From assembly GCA_016786495.1 (NCBI GenBank), contig JAEUUJ010000051.1, forward strand, positions 124,001-188,000: 64,000 bases of DNA, written 5' to 3'. The notes under the pieces were generated by a model. The model searched no databases and was not told where the DNA came from. It saw nothing but the letters and a program-made list of their open reading frames with translations. The DNA comes from Cyclobacteriaceae bacterium. Lineage in GTDB: Bacteria; Bacteroidota; Bacteroidia; Cytophagales; Cyclobacteriaceae. The translations under genes were made by a program, and so were the position numbers. Positions 46,408-56,472 of this stretch are shown here, in pieces (the stretch's first letter is position 1; every line of letters starts with the position of its first letter).

Positions 46408-47481
46408 TTAAAGCGCAGCTCCCTCGGCCATTTTTTCGAGGTTGTCGGCAATCCGGAGCTGCTCGATAAAGCTGTCGATGTCGCCATTCATTACCGCCGG
46501 CAAATTATGCTGCGTGTAGCCAATCCGGTGGTCGGTTACGCGGCTCTGCGGGTAGTTATACGTACGAATTTTTTCAGAACGGTCCCCGGTTTTTACCATC
46601 GATTTACGTGCGGAACTGATCTCTGCATTCTGCTTTTCAGTTTCCATTTCGTAAAGCTTCGCAATCAGCATCTTCATGGCGCGCTCCCGGTTTCCGTGCT
46701 GCGAACGTTCCACCTGGCACGTGATCACGATGCCCGTGGGTTTATGAGTAAGCTGAACTTTGGTTTCAACCTTGTTTACGTTCTGTCCACCCGCACCACT
46801 TGAACGTGCTGTCTGAACTTCGATGTCGGCCGGATTGATCTCAATGTTTACATCCTCTACTTCAGGAAGCACAGCAACCGAGGCTGCGGAGGTATGAACA
46901 CGTCCCATTTGCTCTGTATCGGGTACGCGTTGCACACGGTGCACACCGGACTCAAACTTTAACAAGGCATAAGCTCCTTCACCGGTTACGCTGCTGATAA
47001 CCTCCTTGTAGCCGCCCGCGGTACCTTCGGTAGAGTCGAGCACCGTTAGTTTCAATCCACGCCTGTCGCAGAAGCGCTGATACATCCGGAAGAGATCACC
47101 CGCGAACAAGGCGGCTTCGTCACCACCGGTTCCACCGCGGATTTCCAGGATAACATTTTTGTCATCGTTAGGGTCTTTCGGAATGAGCATTTCTTTCAAA
47201 ATGCCATCGAGTTCTTCAATTTTCCCTGCCAGTTCATCGAGTTCTTCCTTGGCCAGTTCCCGCAAATCCGGATCCTTCTCTTTTTCCAACAGTTCTTTGG
47301 CCTGCTGCTGATGGTTCAGCGCGTCACGGTATTGGTCGTATTTAGTAACAATTTTCTCCAGGTCGCGGTACTCCTTGTTCAGCTGAGTGTAATTTTTCAT
47401 GTCCTGAATGATATCAGGCTGAACGATCAGCTGGCCAACCTCCTCAAACCGGAGCTTCAATTCTTCAAGTTTCTGAATCAT
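46408..47481 (-). CDS. prfA: Peptide chain release factor 1
   Basis: Recognises UAA and UAG and triggers peptide release. 357 aa. The codon-reading tripeptide is PDT at 187-189 ([16 protein letters not shown]), in place of the more usual PAT or PVT. The GGQ motif is at 231-233 ([16 protein letters not shown]). Start at ATG 47481, with a TAACTTTG -7 element upstream. Confidence 0.97.
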   Translation of the reverse strand: MIQKLEELKLRFEEVGQLIVQPDIIQDMKNYTQLNKEYRDLEKIVTKYDQYRDALNHQQQAKELLEKEKDPDLRELAKEELDELAGKIEELDGILKEMLIPKDPNDDKNVILEIRGGTGGDEAALFAGDLFRMYQRFCDRRGLKLTVLDSTEGTAGGYKEVISSVTGEGAYALLKFESGVHRVQRVPDTEQMGRVHTSAASVAVLPEVEDVNIEINPADIEVQTARSSGAGGQNVNKVETKVQLTHKPTGIVITCQVERSQHGNRERAMKMLIAKLYEMETEKQNAEISSARKSMVKTGDRSEKIRTYNYPQSRVTDHRIGYTQHNLPAVMNGDIDSFIEQLRIADNLEKMAEGAAL

Positions 47482-47497
47482 AGTCGCAAAATCCCGG

Positions 47498-47505
47498 CAA
47501 AGTTA
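47498..47505 (-). promoter_or_regulatory. Candidate prfA -7 element
   Basis: TAACTTTG on the minus strand fits TAnnTTTG, 16 bases upstream of the prfA ATG. The -33 TTG is not evident. Confidence 0.4.
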
Positions 47506-47618
47506 AGCAGTATTCCGGTATTTGGGGCCTGATCGCCAGAAGGCGCGCCAGACACATTTTATTCATGTGGGAAACGACTTCTCTGGTGAGACTCCGATCA
47601 TAATCTTAGTTTTACAAC

Positions 47619-48092
47619 ATGAAAAAGTCATGGGTTCTTTTGACGGTTTTACTTTATGCGTGTGGGGGTTCGTTGTCGGACGAACAACGGAAACAGATGC
47701 GCGATGCGCGTGAGCAACAGGCCATCGTGAAAGTGACCGATTCGGAGATTTTGGATGCAGCGTTTGTAAAAGGCCGTGATGTAATGACCCGTCTGAACCA
47801 GCGTAATCCGGACACGGCAAAAGTGGCGGTTGAAGAAGGGGTCAACATTCACTGGCTGGCGCCCGGAAAAGCACATGGCCTGGAAATTGAACAGCAATTG
47901 ATTGAGGCGTATCTTAACAGCATGCTCTCGGGGGTGCCCTTACAGGATAATGTTCAAAAGATCGGGTCGGACTCTTTGTTATATACCAGCCCGGTGGTGA
48001 TTACGCGTGCCGATAGTTCCATTGAAGTTAAGGGCACATGGAATGTGTGGATGTCGAAACGGCAATTGATCATATCGATGGGTAAGCACTAG
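47619..48092 (+). CDS. Putative lipoprotein, unknown function
   Basis: 157 aa. The signal VLLTVLLYACGG gives a lipobox Cys at residue 15. A short helical region (SDEQRKQMRDAREQQAIVKVTDSEILDAAFVKG) precedes a small mixed domain ending in VKGTWNVWMSKRQLIISM. I do not recognise a family. It is one base ahead of the next lipoprotein gene, so the two are probably co-transcribed. Confidence 0.6.
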   Translation: MKKSWVLLTVLLYACGGSLSDEQRKQMRDAREQQAIVKVTDSEILDAAFVKGRDVMTRLNQRNPDTAKVAVEEGVNIHWLAPGKAHGLEIEQQLIEAYLNSMLSGVPLQDNVQKIGSDSLLYTSPVVITRADSSIEVKGTWNVWMSKRQLIISMGKH

Positions 48093-48093
48093 C

Positions 48094-48867
48094 ATGGCAT
48101 ATCCTTTGCAACGTTTTGAGTCATGGAAGTGTCAAATGGTTAGTGTGAAAAGTTCTGTTATGCGGCTATTGGCTGGATTTTTAGTTGTGTTCGGTCTGAT
48201 GATCTCAGCTTCATGCTCGAAAGAGCAGGTTACGAAAGTTTACACCTTCACGTTTTCTTTCCGCGATTCTCTGTCGGGATGGGAAGGCGATTTTGCCGAC
48301 TATCCGGAAGACTCTTCAACGTATCATCTGAAAGCCAGCCATGATACACTTCCTTTTAACATCAATGCCGATTCAACCCGGAAAGCCATCCGGTTGTCGG
48401 GCATTAACCGGAGCGATGATCTGTTCATGTTTATTAAGCGGAAGATATCAGGCCTTCGCAAAGATACTCCCTATGAGGTTTTAATGAATGTTAAATTAGC
48501 TTCGAACGTACCCACCAACGCGGCAGGCGTGGGAGGGGCTCCGGGCGAGAGTGTTTATGTAAAAGTGGGCGCATCAACGGTTGAGCCCGTGAGAGAACTG
48601 GTTAGCGGGTACTATCAAATGAATATCGACAAGGGCAACCAGTCGGAAGGCGGGGAGAATATGGTGATGGTGGGCCACGTGGGCGTTGCCGACAAAACCA
48701 CAAACTATACGATCATTAGTCGTTTCAATAATTCAACCAACCCGGTTTATGCAACCAGCAATGATCTGGGTGAGTTGTGGTTGATTGTCGGAACCGATTC
48801 GGGGTACGAAGGTCTAACAAAACTGTACTACACGCAGGTTGACGTTTACCTGAACGCAACGGACTAA
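48094..48867 (+). CDS. Putative lipoprotein, unknown function
   Basis: Up to 257 aa. The signal sequence MRLLAGFLVVFGLMISASCSKE, with a lipobox Cys, begins at residue 23, so the true start is likely the ATG at 48160 (or 48136) rather than 48094; I give the longest frame. The mature protein is beta-rich (TFTFSFRDSLSGWEGDFADYP, TIISRFNNSTNPVYATSNDLGELWLIVG) and may fold as a jelly-roll, carbohydrate-module-like domain, but no family is certain. Its stop abuts the convergent gene with no gap. Confidence 0.6.
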   Translation: MAYPLQRFESWKCQMVSVKSSVMRLLAGFLVVFGLMISASCSKEQVTKVYTFTFSFRDSLSGWEGDFADYPEDSSTYHLKASHDTLPFNINADSTRKAIRLSGINRSDDLFMFIKRKISGLRKDTPYEVLMNVKLASNVPTNAAGVGGAPGESVYVKVGASTVEPVRELVSGYYQMNIDKGNQSEGGENMVMVGHVGVADKTTNYTIISRFNNSTNPVYATSNDLGELWLIVGTDSGYEGLTKLYYTQVDVYLNATD

Positions 48868-49293
48868 CTAACGCTTTTTTGAAGCCGATTTCTTAACGGC
48901 CTTTTTCGCAGCGAGAGCTTTTGATTTTTTCTTTTTCGGAATGTTTCCGATGCGCTCATCGCCTTTTTTGATGAGCGAGCAAATCTTCAGGACCGATTCT
49001 TCAAAGTCATCGGCTTGTTCCGGAACAATCTGCCAGTTTGTTTCAGCTCCTCCGCCAAGCACATAAATGGAGCGCATAGAAGGCAAGATTTTCTTTAAAC
49101 TGGCGTGATGTTCAGGTTTCGTGGCGATCCACACACCATTATCATCTGTATATGTTTCGCGTTTACGGAGCGCCAGCACAATTTTTTCGCCTACATAAAC
49201 GCCCAGGCAACTAAACATGGGCCGTGTTCGCGGGGTTAACGAATCGAGTTCGTCAAGCACAAAAGGGAAAGGAATTTGCGCCTGCTTTTTCAT
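48868..49293 (-). CDS. Hypothetical, TfoX/YjbR-like with Lys-rich tail
   Basis: 141 aa. A small alpha/beta domain (residues 5-105) with RPMFSCLGVYVGEKIVLALR, reminiscent of the TfoX N-terminal or YjbR fold. The last 25 residues are Lys/Ala-rich (KKKKSKALAAKKAVKK), like the nucleic-acid-binding tails of histone-like proteins. A DNA- or RNA-associated role is possible. The family assignment is tentative. Confidence 0.5.
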   Translation of the reverse strand: MKKQAQIPFPFVLDELDSLTPRTRPMFSCLGVYVGEKIVLALRKRETYTDDNGVWIATKPEHHASLKKILPSMRSIYVLGGGAETNWQIVPEQADDFEESVLKICSLIKKGDERIGNIPKKKKSKALAAKKAVKKSASKKR

Positions 49294-49317
49294 GCAGATA
49301 AAACTATCGGTACAAGC

Positions 49318-49899
49318 TTACGAATTTATCCATTGCACTTTCGCGTCAATCGGGTTTCGTCTGCTTACGTGGTCGGTGCGTTTTGGCATGCCGACATGGA
49401 AGAAACCAATGATCTTATCTTCAGCACCTAATCCGAAAGCCCCGTTCGCTTCCTTGTAAAAAGTAACACCTCCTGTGCTCAGGTAGGCGCCTACCTTATT
49501 TGCCGATGCCGTGAGATACATGTTCTGAACGGCCATAAAGGTTGACCCGAGTTCTTCCATTTCGGGGACGGATTTTTTCTCATCGCGTTTCATGTAAACC
49601 AAAATGATATGAGACGACTCGAGCGGTTTGTTCAGCATGTTCGTGTACTTGGTTTCATCGAAGGTGCCTTCGGCCTTCGACTTTTGTTCGTACAGCGATG
49701 CCTGTATGGCACCCAGTTTCTTGCGGCCTTCGCCTGAATAAACAATAAACCGCCACGGTTCGGTGAATTTGTGGGTAGGTGCCCAGTTCGCGTTTTCCAG
49801 CATTTGGCGGATGATGGCATCATCGACTGTTTCGCCTGTATAGTCTTTCGGGAAAACGGACCTGCGGTTATGAATGAATGTGTTGATTTCTGCGTTCAC
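49318..49899 (-). CDS. Nitroreductase family protein
   Basis: 193 aa from GTG 49899 (NAEINTFIHNRRSVFPKDYTGE); a longer frame starting at GTG 49932 adds eleven residues with no similarity. The NRRSVF FMN-binding segment, NWAPTHKFTEPWRFIVYSG and the late YLSTGGVTFYKE and DKIIGFFHVGMPK stretches are the NfsB/YdjA-like fold. It would reduce nitro or quinone-type substrates using FMN and NAD(P)H as a homodimer; the physiological substrate is unknown. Confidence 0.88.
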   Translation of the reverse strand: MNAEINTFIHNRRSVFPKDYTGETVDDAIIRQMLENANWAPTHKFTEPWRFIVYSGEGRKKLGAIQASLYEQKSKAEGTFDETKYTNMLNKPLESSHIILVYMKRDEKKSVPEMEELGSTFMAVQNMYLTASANKVGAYLSTGGVTFYKEANGAFGLGAEDKIIGFFHVGMPKRTDHVSRRNPIDAKVQWINS

Positions 49900-50008
49900 G
49901 GAGTGATTGGTTACATACAATTCTGTCAACACAAATGTGATGAAAAGGTTCGACCGTTCCGCCTGCGCGGGAACAATTCACTACCTCATGTTGACGAAGA
50001 TTGTCGGA

Positions 50009-51124
50009 CTATTTCGGAAACATTTTCGGATCGATGCCCGGAATGAGTTTCATCGCATTCTTGTAGTAAATTTTCTTCAGCACTTCATCGGGCAAACCCA
50101 GACCGTACATGCGCCAGAATGCATGGTACCGCTTATGGTAGGGGAAGTATTCATCTTCGGTTTCCAATACCCTGAAATAGGTTGAGTATTCGTCGGGCAC
50201 CCACGAGTCTTTTCCAAACAAAACACGATCCTGATATTTTGTGAGGAAGGCTTTTGCTGCGCGTGGCTGACGGCCGAGCTCTGCGATCACGGCACCGATT
50301 TCGGTATACATATTCGGGAATTGATCGAGTAAGCCACTGAGTTTCTGAAGATCGTTGGCATACCATCCTAAGTGGGCGTTGATGAATTTTGTTTTCGGAT
50401 GCTTTTTGAACACGTTGTGTTGCTCTGCAATTACCTGTTCAAAACTTGGGAACGAGCTGTCGTATCGTCTGCTGGGATGAAGTTTAAGTTCAAGCCAGCG
50501 CTCGTTCAAACTATCGATGGGATCCCAGAAGGGTTTTGGATCGGCTGAGTGAATCAGCACCGGAATTCCCAGTTCACCGCACTTATCCCAAATGGGATCA
50601 ATGCGCGGATCGTCAATCGCGATGCGCTTGCCGCTCTTGTCTTTGTTGTGCAAGCCGAGGCTTTTGTAAATCTTCAGTCCTTTTGCACCTCTTCGTACAT
50701 CATCTTCCAGTTGTTTGGTCATGCGGGCTTGCCACTCCGGGTTATCAATATCGGCGAAGTCGATGTTGGTAAATAAAACAAAGCGTGTGGGGAAATGTGT
50801 GCGGATGTTTTCGAATGATTTTTCAAGATGATCTCCCGCGCTTCTGAAACCACGACCGCTCAGGTTAACCATCACACCCATGTTCAGCTCGTCCATGTAC
50901 TTCACGCGCTGACTCAGGTCGGCCGTGTTCATATCAAAATAGTGATTATGAATATCGATGAACGGAAACTTCGCGCGCATCAGCTTATGCTGCGGTACAA
51001 CCAGGGTAGAAGGCGGGTCGTAGCTTTCAAAATCCATTTTCATTTCAAGCGCTTTTTCCTGGGCCCATCCGGTGAAAGCGAGTGCGACAAAAGAGAAAAG
51101 AAGCGTGCGGGTTTTAGCGATCAT
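50009..51124 (-). CDS. Exported amidohydrolase (Amidohydro_2 type)
   Basis: 371 aa from ATG 51124, with a signal peptide (LLFSFVALAFTGWAQ), so periplasmic or beyond. TIM-barrel metal site: HxH at H59 and H61 (FIDIHNHYF), later HSADPKPFWDP, NAHLGW and GKDSWVPDEY, with Asp in the last strand. Related proteins include ACMSD-type decarboxylases and lactonases. Its substrate is not apparent from neighbours; it is divergent from the TPR gene across 172 bp that also holds a short CCGCC/GGCGG palindrome. Confidence 0.83.
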   Translation of the reverse strand: MIAKTRTLLFSFVALAFTGWAQEKALEMKMDFESYDPPSTLVVPQHKLMRAKFPFIDIHNHYFDMNTADLSQRVKYMDELNMGVMVNLSGRGFRSAGDHLEKSFENIRTHFPTRFVLFTNIDFADIDNPEWQARMTKQLEDDVRRGAKGLKIYKSLGLHNKDKSGKRIAIDDPRIDPIWDKCGELGIPVLIHSADPKPFWDPIDSLNERWLELKLHPSRRYDSSFPSFEQVIAEQHNVFKKHPKTKFINAHLGWYANDLQKLSGLLDQFPNMYTEIGAVIAELGRQPRAAKAFLTKYQDRVLFGKDSWVPDEYSTYFRVLETEDEYFPYHKRYHAFWRMYGLGLPDEVLKKIYYKNAMKLIPGIDPKMFPK

Positions 51125-51296
51125 GATCAAAAAGATTTCTGACAAAATACGGACTAACAACACAATAATTGTTAAAAAATTCCCATTGGAAGTAAGATTG
51201 TTACCAGTGGGAAAAATGATCCGCCATTGGCGGCAGATGCTGATTCTGGCTGGCCGGACAATTTTTCATACTTTAGCCATTGAAATTCAAAGGTTC

Positions 51297-52406
51297 ATGA
51301 ACAGAAATACGTTGCTTACGCTTTTGTTTGTTGCGGTTGCTGCCGTAGCGGGCGCACAGGATCCGCTTGACGCAGTAAAGAAGAAGCTTGAGAAGAAGGA
51401 TTTCGCAGGCGCGAAGACAGACCTTTCTAAAATTCTTGCGGCCAATCCGAAAAACAAGCAGGCTTATGTGTTGAGTGGCCAGGCCCGTTTGGGTCTGGAA
51501 GATTTCTACGGTGCCATCGGTGACTACACCTATGCGCTTGAGATTGATTCAACCTTTGCGGAGGCGTGGAACAGTCGCGGAATCGCCAAGGCAGCGCTGG
51601 GTGATAACGAAGATGCCATACTCGATTTTGATAAAGCGGTGAAGTTCAATGCGAAGAATGGGGAATACTACACCAACCGCGGGTTTGCGAAATATGATGT
51701 TGAAGATATTGAAGGCGCATATTTCGACTTCTCAAAAGCGCTGGAGCTCGGCCCGGCTGATGCTGATAAATATTTTAACCGCGGCTTTGCGAAGGCCGAG
51801 CTGGGAGAGTTTATCAGTGCCATTGATGATTATTCAAAAGCCATTGAGTTAGATAAAACCGATGCAACACTTTTCAACTATCGCGGTGTGGCATATTTCA
51901 ATGTACAGAACTACGAAAAGGCAATTGCCGATTACAACGAAGCCCTTCGGCTGGACCCGAAAAACCCGCTGATGTATGAGAACCGGGCACTTACGCGGGT
52001 GGCCACAGAAGATTTCAAAACTGCACTGGAAGACTACAACAAGGCAATCGAGATCACGAATGATGATCCGGAGCTTTATCATCTCCGGGGTGTAGTGAAA
52101 TACTACCTCGATGATCATGACGGAGCCATTGCCGATTATACCAAAGCCATTGACCTCGAGCCGGCAAACGCTTCGTACTATGATGACCGTGCACTGAGTC
52201 GTAAAGAGAAAGAAGACTATACCGGAGCACTGGAAGATTTAACTACCTCCATTGAATTGTACCCATCCGATGGCGACACGTTTTATCAGCGCGGGCTCGT
52301 AAAACTCGCCATGAATAATAATTATGATGCGTGTCTCGACTTCAAGACTGCTGTTGAACTTGGTTCGGTGGAAGCCAAGGCAGCGATGAAGAAGAGTTGC
52401 AAATAA
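51297..52406 (+). CDS. Exported TPR-repeat protein
   Basis: 369 aa from ATG 51297, where a signal peptide (LLTLLFVAVAAVAGAQ) begins. The rest is nine to ten tetratricopeptide repeats of 34 residues with the usual W-LG-Y-A-F-A-P pattern, e.g. AEAWNSRGIAKAALGDNEDA, DATLFNYRGVAYFNVQNYEK. No other domain. It would act as a periplasmic or outer-membrane protein-interaction scaffold. The lipid kinase gene begins 10 bp later, likely the same transcript. Confidence 0.9.
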   Translation: MNRNTLLTLLFVAVAAVAGAQDPLDAVKKKLEKKDFAGAKTDLSKILAANPKNKQAYVLSGQARLGLEDFYGAIGDYTYALEIDSTFAEAWNSRGIAKAALGDNEDAILDFDKAVKFNAKNGEYYTNRGFAKYDVEDIEGAYFDFSKALELGPADADKYFNRGFAKAELGEFISAIDDYSKAIELDKTDATLFNYRGVAYFNVQNYEKAIADYNEALRLDPKNPLMYENRALTRVATEDFKTALEDYNKAIEITNDDPELYHLRGVVKYYLDDHDGAIADYTKAIDLEPANASYYDDRALSRKEKEDYTGALEDLTTSIELYPSDGDTFYQRGLVKLAMNNNYDACLDFKTAVELGSVEAKAAMKKSCK

Positions 52407-52416
52407 TTTTCTTCAG

Positions 52417-53319
52417 GTGAAGGTCGCGATCATCTTAAACGGCCTTTCCGGCAGGAAACGATTTTTCTATTCGCGCCTGCTGCCGGCCATCCGTGAACAC
52501 GCAACAGCGGAGGTTTTTGAAACCCAGTCGGAACAAGACGCCTTCACTTTTTCAGTACGGGCTGTATTGCAACACGCAGACCTGATTATTGCAGCCGGGG
52601 GTGACGGCACCGTTAACCAGGTTCTAAATGGCATGCTGCAATCCGGTGAGGAAGCTGAGCAACTTCCGGCTCTTAGTATTCTGCCTGTCGGGAGCGGCAA
52701 CGACTTTGCAAGAACGGTCGGCATCACACTGGCTTCGGAATCACTCAGCAACCGGCTGCGAAGTTTTTCACCGAAGCTCATGGATGTTGGCTCGGTAACC
52801 TTTCAACGCGACAATCGGGAGGCGCATTCCTATTTCCTGAATGTTTGTTCCGCAGGCATGGGCCCTGAAGTATTGAGTAAAATGCAATCGGGCAAAAAGC
52901 ACCTCGGTTCGTCCATGGCATATTACAAAGCCATTCTTTCCACGTTCGGCACTTACCGGTGCAAACCGGTTACGATTAACACGCCATCCTGGCAATGGCA
53001 AGGCTCACTGCGCAGTTTGGCCGTTGGGAACGGAAAATATTTTGGCAGCGGATTATGCATTGCTCCCGAGGCAACACCCGATGACGGTGAATTCGGGGTG
53101 TTTATTTGCGGAGCTGTTTCGGTGCTCGACTTCATCCGGTACACCAATACCTTAAAAAGCGGACGAAAAATCACAAACAGTAAAATTGAGTACCGAAGCG
53201 CACAGACGCTTGAATTGACCGCTGAATTGCCTTGCCGGATTGAGGCAGATGGTGAATTGCTGGGATTTCTTCCGGCAACGGTGCAAGTTATCCCGCAAAG
53301 GATTAAATTTCTTTACTAA
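52417..53319 (+). CDS. Diacylglycerol kinase-family lipid kinase
   Basis: 300 aa from GTG 52417. DAGK catalytic domain: IAAGGDGTVNQVLNGM (nucleotide binding and catalytic Asp) and LPVGSGNDFARTVG, followed by the beta-sandwich C-terminal domain with SLAVGNGKYFGSGLCIAPEATPDDGEF. Members phosphorylate diacylglycerol or related lipids (DgkB, YegS, BmrU types). The exact lipid is unknown. It lies between TPR and DinB-like genes with gaps of about 10 bp. Confidence 0.9.
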   Translation: MKVAIILNGLSGRKRFFYSRLLPAIREHATAEVFETQSEQDAFTFSVRAVLQHADLIIAAGGDGTVNQVLNGMLQSGEEAEQLPALSILPVGSGNDFARTVGITLASESLSNRLRSFSPKLMDVGSVTFQRDNREAHSYFLNVCSAGMGPEVLSKMQSGKKHLGSSMAYYKAILSTFGTYRCKPVTINTPSWQWQGSLRSLAVGNGKYFGSGLCIAPEATPDDGEFGVFICGAVSVLDFIRYTNTLKSGRKITNSKIEYRSAQTLELTAELPCRIEADGELLGFLPATVQVIPQRIKFLY

Positions 53320-53330
53320 AAAAATCTACC

Positions 53331-53855
53331 GTGGCCCCATCGCTTCAAGAAAATTTTAGCCGGCTTGAACGCCAGCGTTCGGAGTTGTTGAACCTGTTTA
53401 AAAATCTTCCGGAAGAAAAATTCCATGTAGCGCCAACCAGTAAATGGACGGTCGCTCAAATCATTACGCACCTGATTACCTCAGAAACTCTGTCGCTTGG
53501 ATACATGCGCAAGAAATCGCTGGGAATTGAAGGGCTGAAAGATTCCGGATTGAAGCAAGTAGTTGTATTCTGGCTTCTGAAAATTTCACAACGAATTCCG
53601 GTTCGCTATAAAGCACCCAAAGCCGTACTCGAAAACACTCCACAGCCGTTTTCAAAAGACGAATTGCTGTCGCGCTGGGATCATGTACGCCTTGAGCTAA
53701 AAAGCTTTTTAGATGCTTTGCCCGAAGCACATTGCCGCAGGCTCATTTTTAAACATCCTGTTGCGGGCATGCTTGATGCGCGGCAAACGGTTGGGTTTAT
53801 GTATGAACATGTGTTGCACCACTTGCCCCAGGTGAAGCGCCTCTTAAACCGCTAA
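53331..53855 (+). CDS. DinB-like four-helix bundle protein
   Basis: 174 aa from GTG 53331. Helical bundle of the DinB/YfiT type: WTVAQIITHLITSE carries the first metal-binding His, and the C-terminal YEHVLHHLPQVKRLL the others. Such proteins act as metal-dependent thiol transferases or have unknown roles. Last gene of the TPR, lipid kinase, DinB run. Confidence 0.75.
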   Translation: MAPSLQENFSRLERQRSELLNLFKNLPEEKFHVAPTSKWTVAQIITHLITSETLSLGYMRKKSLGIEGLKDSGLKQVVVFWLLKISQRIPVRYKAPKAVLENTPQPFSKDELLSRWDHVRLELKSFLDALPEAHCRRLIFKHPVAGMLDARQTVGFMYEHVLHHLPQVKRLLNR

Positions 53856-53925
53856 CGGGTTGCTCATAAATTTTGCAAGGTTTTGTTGCCTTGTGCTACT
53901 ATCTTTCGTTTTTAATCCACCTTCC

Positions 53926-56463
53926 ATGAACAGATTCAGGATTCTTCTTGCCACTCTTTTTATTGCCACTGCGGCTACGGCGCAACAAAAACTTTTAAGT
54001 CCGAGGGAATTTTTAGGATATGAACTTGGCGATCGTTTTACCCGGCATCATCGTGTGGTAGAATACTTTCAGCATGTAGCAAGTGTGGCGCCTAATGTTT
54101 CGCTGTTTTTGTATGGCGAAACGTATGAACACCGGCCCCTGATTTATGCGGTTGTTGCATCGCCTGAGAACAGCAAAAACCTCGAGCAGATTCGGCTCGA
54201 TAATTTGCGAAGAGCAGGTATGGAAAGCGGAACACCGGCAAGCAAAGTTGCGCTGGTGTGGCTGAGTTATAACGTTCATGGAAACGAGGCAAGTTCTATT
54301 GAAGCATCCATGCAAACGCTATATGAACTGGCGGACCCCAACAATGCACGGTCGCAACAGATGCTGAAGAATACGGTGGTGATCATTGATCCGTGTATCA
54401 ACCCCGATGGTCGCGATCGCTATGCAAACTTTTACAATCAGTACGGAAATTTTCCACCTAACTCCGACAGCGATGCCAAGGAACACCGCGAGCCGTGGCC
54501 AGGCGGACGTGCCAATCACTACCTTTTTGACTTAAATCGCGACTGGGCGTGGATGGTACAAGCAGAATCGCAGCAACGGATTAAAGTTTATAATCAATGG
54601 CTGCCGCATGTTCATGTTGATTTCCATGAACAGGGCGCAAACAACCCTTATTATTTTGCTCCGGCAGTTGAACCGTACCATGAAGTTGTTTCTCCCTGGC
54701 AACGTGAGTTTCAGGTGATGATTGGAAAGAATCATGCAAAATATTTTGATGCGCAGGGCTGGTTGTACTTCACCAAGGAAGTTTTCGACCTCTATTATCC
54801 GAGTTACGGAGATACGTATCCCACGTATAGTGGTGCGATCGGTATGACGTACGAGCAGGGAGGAAGTGGCCGGGCTGGCTTGTCGATTATTACACAGGAA
54901 GATGATCCGCTTACGCTGAAAGATCGCTGGCTTCACCACCATACCTCGGGCATGTCAACGGTGGAAGTTACATCGCAAAACGCCACCCGTGTTGTGGATG
55001 AGTTTGAAAAGTACTTTAAAGACAACATCAACAATCCTTCCGCAGCGTATAAAACGTACGTCATCAAAAGCGACAACAATCCGGATAAAGTACGGCAGCT
55101 TGCCTCCTGGATGGATAAGCATGGTATCAAATTCGGGCATGCGGCTTCCGGAAAGCCATCGCGCGGATTTGACTATGCCACGCAGTCGGTTCAGAACGTT
55201 AACGTTACACCGGAAGATTTGATCATTAATGTATATCAGCCCAAGTCGAGATTTATAACCACGCTTTTCGAACCGCAATCAAAACTACCTGACTCTGCTA
55301 CCTACGATATTACTGCGTGGAACCTCGTGTATGGCTACGGACTGAAGGCGTATGCGTTAAATGAGCGCATTAATGTAGCAAAGCCGTATCAGTTCAAGAC
55401 GCCTGACAACGCCACGGTCACCGCCAAACCATATGCGTACATTTTCAGGTACAAGAGTTTGCGCGATGCGGAGTTCCTCGCTGCGCTGTTAAAACAAAAG
55501 ATAAAAGTGCGCCTGGCGATTCAGCCGTTTAAGGTAAATGGCAACTCGTTCGATGCGGGTACGCTGATTGTGACACAACGCAACAATGAAAGTGTTACCG
55601 GGTTTGACAATCTTGTTCAAACCATGGCGCGCCAGATGGACCGCACCCTGTACACCACTCCTACGGGCTTCGTGGATTCAGGAAAAGATTTTGGTTCTGA
55701 TTACGTGACCTACCTGAAAGCGCCTAAAGTGGCCATGCTGACAGGCGATCAAACGTCATCACTTTCGGTAGGCGAAATCTGGCACTTCTTTGAGCAACAA
55801 CTGCATTATCCGGTAACCCAGATCGGCACGGATTACTTTAAGTCGATCGAGTTAAACAAGTATCAGGTTCTGGTCGTTCCAGAAGGAAACTACCGCCTGT
55901 TCGATGAAAAGACACTGGAAGACATTGGTAACTGGGTGAGTGATGGCGGCCGGTTAATTGTGATCGCCAATGCATTGAACTCGTTTGTCGATCAAAAAGG
56001 TTTCGGACTGAAACTTTATACGAACGAAGATGAAAAAAAGGCCATGGAGAAACTTGAAAGCGATCAGAAAGAAAAAGAGGGGCTGTTAACATGTGAGGCA
56101 GCAGAGCGTAAATCGATTTCGCAGTTTTTGCCGGGGGCTATTTATAAAACAACGTTAGATAAGTCGCACCCGCTCGCGTTCGGATTGGGGGATACGTATT
56201 ATTCCTTACGCGAGAACAACTTGCGCTTTGGATTCCTGGAGGAGGGATGGAATGTTGGCATCATAAAAGGCAAAGCGAAACCTGTTCAGGGATTCACCGG
56301 GTTTAAGGCCAACCGCAAATTGGATAATTCACTTGTATTTGGTGTGGAAGACAAAGGCCAGGGACAGGTTGTTTATTTCGTTGACAACCCGTTGTTCCGA
56401 TCCTTCTGGGAGAATGGCAAACTCGCGTTCGCGAATGCGGTGTTTCTGGTAGGAGGAAAATAA
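53926..56463 (+). CDS. Exported M14-family zinc carboxypeptidase
   Basis: 845 aa from ATG 53926 (signal peptide ILLATLFIATAATAQ). M14 zinc site: H118 and E121 in NVHGNEASSIEAS, with a later His at 234 (HVDFHEQG). CINPDGRDRYANFY and FDLNRDWAW are family segments. The C-terminal 400 residues include a Rossmann-like glutamine-amidotransferase-type fold (QVLVVPEGNYRLFDEKTLEDIGNWVSDGGRLIV), a common arrangement in large Bacteroidota M14 peptidases. Probably periplasmic or secreted peptide degradation. Confidence 0.92.
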   Translation: MNRFRILLATLFIATAATAQQKLLSPREFLGYELGDRFTRHHRVVEYFQHVASVAPNVSLFLYGETYEHRPLIYAVVASPENSKNLEQIRLDNLRRAGMESGTPASKVALVWLSYNVHGNEASSIEASMQTLYELADPNNARSQQMLKNTVVIIDPCINPDGRDRYANFYNQYGNFPPNSDSDAKEHREPWPGGRANHYLFDLNRDWAWMVQAESQQRIKVYNQWLPHVHVDFHEQGANNPYYFAPAVEPYHEVVSPWQREFQVMIGKNHAKYFDAQGWLYFTKEVFDLYYPSYGDTYPTYSGAIGMTYEQGGSGRAGLSIITQEDDPLTLKDRWLHHHTSGMSTVEVTSQNATRVVDEFEKYFKDNINNPSAAYKTYVIKSDNNPDKVRQLASWMDKHGIKFGHAASGKPSRGFDYATQSVQNVNVTPEDLIINVYQPKSRFITTLFEPQSKLPDSATYDITAWNLVYGYGLKAYALNERINVAKPYQFKTPDNATVTAKPYAYIFRYKSLRDAEFLAALLKQKIKVRLAIQPFKVNGNSFDAGTLIVTQRNNESVTGFDNLVQTMARQMDRTLYTTPTGFVDSGKDFGSDYVTYLKAPKVAMLTGDQTSSLSVGEIWHFFEQQLHYPVTQIGTDYFKSIELNKYQVLVVPEGNYRLFDEKTLEDIGNWVSDGGRLIVIANALNSFVDQKGFGLKLYTNEDEKKAMEKLESDQKEKEGLLTCEAAERKSISQFLPGAIYKTTLDKSHPLAFGLGDTYYSLRENNLRFGFLEEGWNVGIIKGKAKPVQGFTGFKANRKLDNSLVFGVEDKGQGQVVYFVDNPLFRSFWENGKLAFANAVFLVGGK

Positions 56464-56472
56464 TTTATTCAG

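Noticed and set aside
51211-51240. CCGCC/GGCGG palindrome in the amidohydrolase-TPR gap
   Set aside because: Only a 5-bp stem and seen once; no sign that it is a dispersed repeat, operator or terminator.
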